Below, piece after piece: positions 30,369 to 34,563 of a stretch of DNA of 34,563 bases (the first letter of the stretch is position 1; every line of letters starts with the position of its first letter). Origin of the DNA: Ruminococcus sp. (lineage in GTDB: Bacteria > Bacillota > Clostridia > Oscillospirales > Ruminococcaceae); assembly GCA_016290875.1 (NCBI GenBank), contig JAEEVL010000029.1:1-34563 (forward strand). The letters run 5' to 3'. The notes beneath the pieces were generated by a model that saw nothing but the letters and a program-made list of their open reading frames with translations, made no database searches and was not told the origin of the DNA. The position numbers and the translations under genes were made by a program.

Positions 30369-30902
30369 TTACAGATCCATATACATCGGAATACATCCGT
30401 CTGTGAACAAGCTTGTAGATGGTTTCATGAATTCTTCATAATCACTGAACCCGTTTCTTAAATAGAAGTTATGTGCATTTGGTACAGAATGAAGAAGTAT
30501 TTTATCTGCTCCGCACTGTTCATCCGTAAAGCAGTATATATGCCCGATTACATCAGAAAATAGCATGTTACTCAGATTTCCGTCATCAGAATCTTCAGAA
30601 TAAGGCAAATGCTGATAATTTTCATCGATAGCGAACATTTTAATTTCGACTGCAGGATAAACAGTGATCTTATCATGTCCGTGAGTTAGCACAAGTCCGG
30701 AACAGCTTAAAGTATAATAGCTGATAACAGAATTATTTTTGGTATCGACAATTATAAATGTTGTTGCCTGTGGATCATGATCAGCTTTTTCTATGAGATA
30801 GTCATTCATTACCTCGTTGCCACAGTTAAAGTTTTTGATAAGATTGCTGTGTTCTTCAGAAAGCAGCATAGTTTCTGTTTTAATATCTTTACCGTAAATC
30901 AT
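30369..30902 (-). CDS. GNAT acetyltransferase, TacT/AtaT toxin-like
   Basis: A 177-aa protein. The N-terminus (LIKNFNCGNEVMNDYLIEKA, ATTFIIVDTKNNSVISYYTL) follows the TacT-type pattern of a short-helix CGN..LNDYL region and a YYTL strand. The late HSVPNAHNFYLRNGFSDYEEF is the C-terminal GNAT motif (Y-x-x-x-G-F). TacT/AtaT enzymes acetylate aminoacyl-tRNA and halt translation. The typical acetyl-CoA loop Q/RxxGxG/A is not clear in the middle of this one, so activity is uncertain. It overlaps a small upstream gene by four bases (ATGA), as toxins and antitoxins do. Confidence 0.65.
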   Translation of the reverse strand: MIYGKDIKTETMLLSEEHSNLIKNFNCGNEVMNDYLIEKADHDPQATTFIIVDTKNNSVISYYTLSCSGLVLTHGHDKITVYPAVEIKMFAIDENYQHLPYSEDSDDGNLSNMLFSDVIGHIYCFTDEQCGADKILLHSVPNAHNFYLRNGFSDYEEFMKPSTSLFTDGCIPMYMDL

Positions 30903-31066
30903 TTTTTAAATCTATCATCTCTTATCATATTTTTTCTAAATTTTTCAGCTCTTTTGAGATGCATTTCCTTGATTTTCGGATCCCCTTTACGAGCGAGAAA
31001 TTCTTCCGCTTTTTCAGGGTTGAGCACGAATGCCTGATCTACAGGCTTTGCAAGTACTACGAACAT
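30899..31066 (-). CDS. Small protein paired with the GNAT gene, antitoxin-like
   Basis: 55 aa: MFVVLAKPVDQAFVLNPEKA then EEFLARKGDPKIKEMHLKRA and a basic end. AAAGGAGTTG seven or eight bases before ATG 31066 fixes the start; an in-frame GTG at 31138 is upstream without a site. The highly charged helical C-terminal half fits a toxin-neutralising tail, but the usual ribbon-helix-helix N-terminus of TacA-type antitoxins is not evident. The antitoxin call comes from the overlap and order. Confidence 0.5.
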   Translation of the reverse strand: MFVVLAKPVDQAFVLNPEKAEEFLARKGDPKIKEMHLKRAEKFRKNMIRDDRFKK

Positions 31067-31134
31067 AATATCAACTCCTTTCCACGTAATTATACCACAT
31101 CGCCATTCGTCGCACAATCCACCCGAATGGACGC

Positions 31135-31524
31135 TCACTTCGTTTCCTTCCCCTTCACCCTGTCAATAACCTCCGCCATAAGCTTGATCTGCTCCTCATA
31201 GTCGAGTTCCCGGAACTTTTCTATGAGCTTTTTTTCGTTTATATCATAATCGCAGTTGGTAATAGCGATATTATTGTTATTTCCGTTCTGAATATTGTTA
31301 TTGGATACGGAGGAGACAACGTCACAGGTGTCGGGGTCGAGAAGATCTGCAACATAAACCTCAAGGCAGTCTGCAATCAAGTTCAGCTTTGTGGAGTCAG
31401 GACTTGAACCTCTGGTTTTCCAAGCTGATATTGTGGATTTTGGTATTTGAGCACGTTTTGATAAATCATTTTGTGTAATTCCTTTTTCGCTCATTATCTG
31501 AAAAATACGTTGTGAAACAGTCAT
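31135..31524 (-). CDS. XRE-type phage repressor
   Basis: 129 aa. The N-terminal 60 residues are an XRE/Cro-CI helix-turn-helix: QRIFQIMSEKGITQNDLSKR, then AQIPKSTISAWKTRGSSPDS. An Asn-rich linker (NNNIQNGNNNNIAI) and an acidic helical C-terminus (EKKLIEKFRELDYEEQIKLM) follow, probably for oligomerisation; no self-cleaving peptidase domain is present. GGGTGGGAGTT precedes ATG 31524. It is divergent from the Cro-like gene with three operator-like motifs between, so it is the likely lysogeny repressor. Confidence 0.85.
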   Translation of the reverse strand: MTVSQRIFQIMSEKGITQNDLSKRAQIPKSTISAWKTRGSSPDSTKLNLIADCLEVYVADLLDPDTCDVVSSVSNNNIQNGNNNNIAITNCDYDINEKKLIEKFRELDYEEQIKLMAEVIDRVKGKETK

Positions 31525-31552
31525 AACTCCCACCCTCTTTTTATGGTTATAA

Positions 31553-31624
31553 TCCGCAGATGTGAACAAATCCACATGCAGACCACAAAAATATATTGAC
31601 AAGTCCGCAACTGCGTACTATAAT
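31553..31624 (+). promoter_or_regulatory. Lysogeny-switch control region
   Basis: A perfect rightward promoter, TTGACA (31596-31601), 17 bases, TATAAT (31619-31624), drives the Cro-like gene. Three related motifs fit TCyGCAnnTG: TCCGCAGATGTGA (31553-31565), TCTGCATGTGGA on the minus strand (31571-31582) and TCCGCAACTGCGT (31604-31616). The last sits in the promoter spacer. They are candidate binding sites for repressor and Cro. Other dyads, AACAA-TTAG-TTGTT (31636-31649) and TATACC/GGTATA, follow in the leader. Confidence 0.75.
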
Positions 31625-31719
31625 AAAATCATAACAACAATTAGTTGTTAATCCTAATCAAAGTATACCATAAAACGAGGTATAAAGTCAATGTTAACAC
31701 AGTCGGAGGTGAACATATC

Positions 31720-31989
31720 ATGGGACTGGAACTTAAAATCAGACTTCTGAAACTCGGTATGACACAGAGAGATCTTCTTAAGATCCTGAGAGCCAAGGAA
31801 GACAAAGATCCGAAAGCATTCGAGGGCATTGTACTCGACACTTCATATATAAGTCACGCAGTAAATGACGAACCGGCAGAGCGGTTTGAGAGGCTTCGTG
31901 TGATAATCGAGCAGACACTCACAGAGAAAGAAGCTCAGAGAGCGGCTGAAAATGCCGTAAAGGAAATGCAGATGAGACCTTTCCTTTAA
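31720..31989 (+). CDS. Cro-like regulator
   Basis: 89 aa, the first gene of the rightward early transcript. GMTQRDLLKILRAKE is a helix-turn-helix start, and an insert with DKDPKAFEGIVLDTSYISHA holds the second (recognition) helix. A charged helix completes it (RVIIEQTLTEKEAQRAAENA). GGAGGTGA seven bases before ATG 31720 decides the start. It faces the repressor across the control region, so it probably represses lysogenic transcription. The helices are spaced more widely than in classic Cro. Confidence 0.65.
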   Translation: MGLELKIRLLKLGMTQRDLLKILRAKEDKDPKAFEGIVLDTSYISHAVNDEPAERFERLRVIIEQTLTEKEAQRAAENAVKEMQMRPFL

Positions 31990-32009
31990 TCGGGAGAGGA
32001 AAAAGGGAG

Positions 32010-32116
32010 CCGCCTGACAAGGCGGTCGCAGCGCCCGCACAACAAATGTTTTTTGCCGCCGGGGCGCATTTTCTCAGATATGATGTTTTCCGGTGATATC
32101 GCCGGTGACATACAAA
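32010..32116. other. Hairpin-rich gap after the Cro-like gene
   Basis: CCGCCT-GACA-AGGCGG (32010-32025), GCGCCC...GGGCGC (32031-32036/32061-32066) and a near-perfect 16-bp palindrome, CCGGTGATATCGCCGG (from 32090), follow the Cro-like stop. None has a T-run strong enough to be called a clear terminator on the + strand. They could slow both the rightward early transcript and the leftward genes beyond. No coding frame is seen. Confidence 0.4.
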
Positions 32117-32144
32117 AGAAAGCCACCGGCGCAGGTGACTTTCT
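32117..32144 (-). terminator. Terminator of Phe6 gene 1
   Basis: On the minus strand AGAAAGTCACC-TGCGCC-GGTGGCTTTCT, 11 pairs with one T-G, followed by TTTTGT. The loop TGCGCC is complementary to the loop of this gene's leader hairpin (32341-32358). Confidence 0.7.
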
Positions 32145-32154
32145 GGTTGAAGAA

Positions 32155-32313
32155 TTACAATTCTCCGAGTTCACGAAGCTCTTTTTTCAGAACTTCAATA
32201 CGATTCATCAGCAGATGCATCGTATCCTCTAAGAGATCCAGTTCCAGTTTCATTTTTGTAGTTCTGAGCTGGACTTCTGGATCTTCAAAAAAGAAGAAAA
32301 AGAAGGCAAACAC
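32155..32313 (-). CDS. Phe6 small protein 1
   Basis: 52 aa: an N-terminal FAFFFFFFEDPEVQ then a Leu/Glu/Lys amphipathic helix (MKLELDLLEDTMHLLMNRIE, VLKKELRELGEL). A paralog at 32465-32629 shares AFFFFFFEDPEVQ; nucleotide differences in that shared segment are all third-position synonymous, strong evidence that this frame is translated. The start is uncertain. GTG 32313-32311 is the only upstream start but touches the GGAGG itself. No family is recognised. The Phe run could insert in a membrane or a protein groove, and the helix could form a coiled coil. Confidence 0.6.
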   Translation of the reverse strand: MFAFFFFFFEDPEVQLRTTKMKLELDLLEDTMHLLMNRIEVLKKELRELGEL

Positions 32314-32340
32314 CTCCTTTCAGTGAGGATAGAAGCCTTT

Positions 32341-32358
32341 CCGTAATGCGCCTTACAG
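32341..32358 (-). promoter_or_regulatory. Leader hairpin of Phe6 gene 1
   Basis: On the minus strand CTGTAA-GGCGCA-TTACGG, six pairs with one T-G, lying between the probable promoter (TATAAT boxes around 32375-32390, minus strand) and the ribosome-binding site. The loop GGCGCA is identical to that of gene 2 while the stem differs, so the loop is the conserved part. A separate dyad (AAAACCA/TGGTTTT, about 32399-32416) lies upstream. Confidence 0.55.
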
Positions 32359-32425
32359 AGAGGCTTCAAATTTATTATAGCATATTATAACAGGTGTTAA
32401 AACCATTTATGGTTTTACATAAAAA

Positions 32426-32451
32426 GAGAGCCGCCGGCGCAGGTGACTCTC
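32426..32451 (-). terminator. Terminator of Phe6 gene 2
   Basis: On the minus strand GAGAGTCACC-TGCGCC-GGCGGCTCTC (one A-C mismatch, one T-G) followed by TTTTT. It keeps the CACC-TGCGCC-GG core of the first copy's terminator, so the duplication included the terminator. Confidence 0.75.
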
Positions 32452-32464
32452 GCTAAGCTGACAC

Positions 32465-32629
32465 TTAGAGCATTTCTACTCTGCGGATAGCCTCGTCAAT
32501 GGCAGCATGAGCGGCCATGAGCTGGTCTATCGCGCGGTCAATCAGATCTTGTTGCATTTCGAGCTGTTGGGTAAGTGAGCTCTTCTGCACTTCAGGATCT
32601 TCAAAGAAGAAGAAAAAGAAAGCACACAC
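32465..32629 (-). CDS. Phe6 small protein 2
   Basis: 54 aa: CAFFFFFFEDPEVQ then an amphipathic Ala/Gln/Asp helix (LEMQQDLIDRAIDQLMAAHA, AIDEAIRRVEML). It is a paralog of 32155-32313 with a conserved first 15 residues and a diverged second half, so the two helices may have different partners. GGAGG overlaps the GTG start as in gene 1, an arrangement conserved in both copies. Both genes run leftward inside an otherwise rightward early region, each with its own leader and terminator. Confidence 0.6.
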   Translation of the reverse strand: MCAFFFFFFEDPEVQKSSLTQQLEMQQDLIDRAIDQLMAAHAAIDEAIRRVEML

Positions 32630-32652
32630 CTCCTTTCCGGGGGATGGAAGTT

Positions 32653-32676
32653 TTTCCGCAATGCGCCTTGCGGAAA
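32653..32676 (-). promoter_or_regulatory. Leader hairpin of Phe6 gene 2
   Basis: TTTCCGCAA-GGCGCA-TTGCGGAAA on the minus strand, nine perfect pairs, 20 bases before GGAGG. The loop GGCGCA equals that of gene 1 and is complementary to both terminator loops. An upstream dyad TTCGGC/GCCGAA (about 32691-32711) may be an operator shared with the divergent gene at 32744. Confidence 0.6.
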
Positions 32677-32743
32677 GCTTCTGTAATATTATTCGGCATA
32701 ATAAAGCCGAAATAAACAGGGAAATTGAGGAGAGAAACAGAAA

Positions 32744-32953
32744 ATGTATGATGCATCACAGGAAAAAGTTTATGAACATGACCGTTACAGCGTAATAAAA
32801 CGTGTTACCGCATACGGTACGGTATATTCCCTCGTAAGAGCGGGATCGCCGTTCTTCATCGGAACGTTTATGTCGCTTACTTCGGCCATTGAATCAGCAG
32901 ATGAAGCCGCCGTCAGAGAAAGGAAAGGTGAACATCCTTATGCCAAAGAGTAA
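32744..32953 (+). CDS. Small early protein
   Basis: 69 aa: MYDASQEKVYEHDRYSVIKR, then VTAYGTVYSLVRAGSPFFIG and a charged end with RERKGEHPYAKE. No family recognised. GAGGAGAG nine bases before the ATG supports it. It is the first gene of the rightward early run to 33883 and its end overlaps the next gene by 14 bases. Confidence 0.55.
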   Translation: MYDASQEKVYEHDRYSVIKRVTAYGTVYSLVRAGSPFFIGTFMSLTSAIESADEAAVRERKGEHPYAKE

Positions 32954-33224
32954 ACTTGCAGACATGATAAGTCATAAGTCGGATAACGACTATATTACAA
33001 ATCTGGTTGCGAACATCAATTATGAAATGTTCCGTAAGAAGATCACGGTCAAGGACATTTCAAAGAAAACAGGTATAGCAGAAGCCACATTCAGACTGAG
33101 AATGAACGAGCCGGGAACGTTTAAGCAGAGCGAGATCGTTCTTATTGCCGGAGCACTCAAAGTCAGTCCGTGGACGCTTGCCACGAAGCAGCTGAAGTAT
33201 TCGGAGGTGAGGGCTGATGCATAA
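32940..33224 (+). CDS. HTH protein, XRE-like
   Basis: 94 aa. FRKKITVKDISKKTGIAEAT followed by FRLRMNEPGTFKQSEI and LIAGALKVSPWTLA has the helix-turn-helix order of XRE-like regulators, with a ~25-residue N-terminal extension. AAAGGTGA eight bases before ATG 32940 fixes the start; an upstream in-frame ATG at 32889 lies inside the previous gene. It may control early or lysogenic genes. Both ends overlap neighbours. Confidence 0.6.
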   Translation: MPKSKLADMISHKSDNDYITNLVANINYEMFRKKITVKDISKKTGIAEATFRLRMNEPGTFKQSEIVLIAGALKVSPWTLATKQLKYSEVRADA

Positions 33225-33555
33225 GAAAGATATAGCAGGCGATAAGATACGTACATTCTGCATTGCCGTTTCACTGGTGCTTATGATCATCGACTGCACC
33301 TGTATAGCGACACAGTTCGCTGTGTCATACCTCTGGATAATCAGATATATGTACATACCGCTCTATGTGACAGCTGCATATATCACCATGCAGAAGCTCA
33401 TTGACGATGACAGACGTCTGAGCCTTGAAAAGATCAGAGCGAGAAAAGAAAAGATCCGTAACCAGTGGATAGCCGATTACGAATCTTTCAGAAGGGAGAT
33501 GCACGGAGTAGTAAATGAAGAGCAGGGAAGCAGGAGAGCAGGAAGCACTCATTGA
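33217..33555 (+). CDS. Two-helix membrane protein
   Basis: 112 aa. Two hydrophobic spans, FCIAVSLVLMIIDCTCIATQ and YLWIIRYMYIPLYVTAAYI, are followed by a long charged cytoplasmic helix (KLIDDDRRLSLEKIRARKEK). GGAGGTGAGGGCTG precedes the ATG. No family recognised; it might be a superinfection-exclusion or early membrane protein, but that is only suggested by the topology and place. It overlaps both neighbours. Confidence 0.55.
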   Translation: MHKKDIAGDKIRTFCIAVSLVLMIIDCTCIATQFAVSYLWIIRYMYIPLYVTAAYITMQKLIDDDRRLSLEKIRARKEKIRNQWIADYESFRREMHGVVNEEQGSRRAGSTH

Positions 33556-33883
33556 GTGGGCGTATTTCATGGAGGCACAGTTCCCGGAACTGGAGCTCCT
33601 CTATCACATCCCGAACGGCGGAAGCCGTCACAGGATAGAAGCGATTCACCTGAAACAGCAGGGAGTAAAAGCAGGTGTGCCGGATCTTCATCTTCCGGTA
33701 GCAAGAGGCGGATATCACAGCCTGTATATCGAAATGAAGGTAAAAGGCAACCGACCGACACCGAAACAGATACACTGGCATATGATGCTCGTGGAACAGG
33801 GCAACAAAGTCGAGGTGTGCTATTCATTCGATGAAGCCAAGAACGTGCTCCTTGATTATCTTAAATCCACACGGGTGGAATAA
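33515..33883 (+). CDS. VRR-NUC domain nuclease
   Basis: 122 aa. The whole protein fits a stand-alone VRR-NUC (PD-(D/E)xK type) nuclease: EQEALIEWAYFMEAQFPELE, LLYHIPNGGSRHRIEAIHLK, GVKAGVPDLHLPVARGGYHS (catalytic Asp in VPDL), LYIEMKVKGNRPTPKQIHWH (catalytic E-x-K) and a C-terminal VEVCYSFDEA. Such phage enzymes act in replication or recombination, possibly on branched DNA. It overlaps the previous gene by 41 bases. Confidence 0.85.
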   Translation: MKSREAGEQEALIEWAYFMEAQFPELELLYHIPNGGSRHRIEAIHLKQQGVKAGVPDLHLPVARGGYHSLYIEMKVKGNRPTPKQIHWHMMLVEQGNKVEVCYSFDEAKNVLLDYLKSTRVE

Positions 33884-33888
33884 AATCA

Positions 33889-34008
33889 ATGTGGCAGAAA
33901 TGCCACATAAAAAAGTCATCTAAAAGTCCGGTAAAGTACCGGAAAAGTCCGGACAGTTCATAAAAGGGCAGAAAAAAAGCTCACCGCAGAGAAACAGTGA
34001 GCTTTTTC
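33889..34008 (+). terminator. Hairpins and terminator after the nuclease gene
   Basis: ATGTGGCA-GAAA-TGCCACAT (33889-33908) is an eight-pair hairpin with a GNRA loop just past the stop. CCGGTA-AAG-TACCGG follows near 33940. The terminator AAAAAGCTCAC (33974-33984) pairs with GTGAGCTTTTT (33997-34007), 11 pairs with the T-run inside the 3' arm. In the remaining gap to 34110, GACAATC and GATTGTC form a 7-bp dyad around a possible TATTAT box, a candidate control site for the next gene. Confidence 0.75.
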
Positions 34009-34110
34009 ATAACTTAACCTTGTTGGACTGGTTGCGACAATCCATTAACTGTATTATAAACGATTGTCCCCGAAAAGTCAACAGTATTTTTATGAAGGGA
34101 AGAAAATTTT

Positions 34111-34533
34111 ATGGAAAAAGCATATTTTGAGTATAACGGAAATAACCGAGTAGGTAAACTTATAGCAAAACCGACCGCAGATGCACTCCTGACCTTCTGT
34201 GAACAGGAGCCTGAATTCGAACAGGCGATCGAACAGAGCGGCAAGAGCTTTGATGACTGTATAAAAGAAATAGCAGGAGGTTTCAGTGCCTCTAACCCTG
34301 CTGTTTCTGACTTCACAGTATTCAAAAAGGCAGTACAGTTCTATTTCCCCGGTGCAACTATCAGCTATAACATGGACATCCACCTGAGTGGAACGGTGGA
34401 AGCCAAAGAAAAGAAGCTGTACAAGAAGCCGGAAGTGATACCGCCACCGCCTGTATCAGCACCGAAGCCGTCCGCATCCGCATCAGCTTCAAAGAAGCTC
34501 ACCCTCAACCTCGATGACTTACTGGACTTCTGA
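34111..34533 (+). CDS. PcfK-like / AcrIIA9-family protein
   Basis: 140 aa. ALLTFCEQEPEFEQAIEQSG, SFDDCIKEIAGGF and KKAVQFYFPGATISYNMDIH match the PcfK-like family, some members of which were shown to inhibit Cas9 (AcrIIA9). A Pro/Ser/Lys tail (KKPEVIPPPPVSAPKPSASA) and a short LTLNLDDLLDF end follow. In many elements PcfK precedes PcfJ and has an unknown conjugation- or replication-related role, so anti-CRISPR activity is only possible. GAAGGGAAGAAAATTTT precedes the ATG. It starts a new unit after the terminator. Confidence 0.65.
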   Translation: MEKAYFEYNGNNRVGKLIAKPTADALLTFCEQEPEFEQAIEQSGKSFDDCIKEIAGGFSASNPAVSDFTVFKKAVQFYFPGATISYNMDIHLSGTVEAKEKKLYKKPEVIPPPPVSAPKPSASASASKKLTLNLDDLLDF

Positions 34534-34546
34534 CGAGGTGACGATC

Positions 34547-34563
34547 ATGAGGGGAATGACGGA
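34547..34563 (+). CDS. Start of next gene, truncated by window edge
   Basis: GAGGTGA (34535-34541) is five bases before ATG 34547, then MRGMT runs off the end. Family cannot be judged; a PcfJ-like protein is common after PcfK. Confidence 0.5.

Noticed and set aside
30369..30902. Antibiotic-resistance acetyltransferase
   Set aside because: N-terminal pattern and small overlapping partner fit TacT-like proteins; no aminoglycoside-acetyltransferase signature is seen.
32093..32795. Rightward frames with poly-lysine (KKKKKK)
   Set aside because: They are antisense to the Phe6 codons of the leftward paralogs; the synonymous-change pattern supports the leftward frame.

Overview
The window is almost entirely one temperate tailed phage of a low-to-mid GC Firmicute. 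The start-site signals (GGAGG/AAAGGAG) and codon use suggest a rumen or gut Ruminococcus/Oscillospiraceae host, but the host is inferred and no host gene is present. The head genes are of the lambda type (Nu1/GpA terminase, gpB-like portal, ClpP-like protease with a nested scaffold, decorator, gpE-like capsid). The tail genes are of the contractile P2/Mu type (sheath, tube, frameshifting chaperone, tape measure, X, D, J, I). The phage is therefore a mosaic myovirus.

Layout. 1-760: a small leftward operon (a 41-aa protein, a 32-aa membrane peptide, a ribbon-helix-helix protein) behind a near-consensus promoter carrying a palindromic operator. 820-11840: a structured leader, a GpZ-like tail protein placed oddly ahead of the terminase, then DNA packaging and head genes; the large terminase carries a 397-aa class 3-like intein in its P-loop. 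11855-24318: tail, baseplate and fibre-region genes. 24331-27297: a complete diversity-generating retroelement (DGR): variable protein with a C-terminal VR, hairpin, Avd, TR, hairpin-rich spacer RNA and reverse transcriptase. VR and TR align over 117 nt with 13 differences, every one at a TR adenine. 27266-28600: endolysin, holin and a DUF551-like protein.

28889-29126 looks like an intact attP: a tRNA 3'-end core flanked on both sides by paired 12-nt-period repeats, beside a leftward tyrosine integrase. Because late genes and integrase are joined across this site, the sequence looks like an unintegrated, circular or packaged form rather than an integrated prophage. 30179-30351 holds a promoter-to-terminator unit with no ORF, a candidate small RNA. 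30369-31066 is a GNAT toxin-like/antitoxin-like pair. 31135-31989 is a lysogeny switch: a leftward repressor, three operator-like motifs, a perfect TTGACA-17-TATAAT rightward promoter and a Cro-like gene.

32117-32676 contains two tandem leftward genes for ~53-aa proteins with a conserved hexa-phenylalanine N-terminus. Each has a leader hairpin with loop GGCGCA and a terminator hairpin with the complementary loop TGCGCC. From 32744 a rightward early operon encodes small proteins, an HTH protein, a two-helix membrane protein and a VRR-NUC nuclease. After a terminator comes a PcfK/AcrIIA9-like protein and the first codons of another gene. The DGR is the clearest functional system; the duplicated Phe6 genes, the orphan small RNA and a dispersed 14-bp palindrome are the least explained features.
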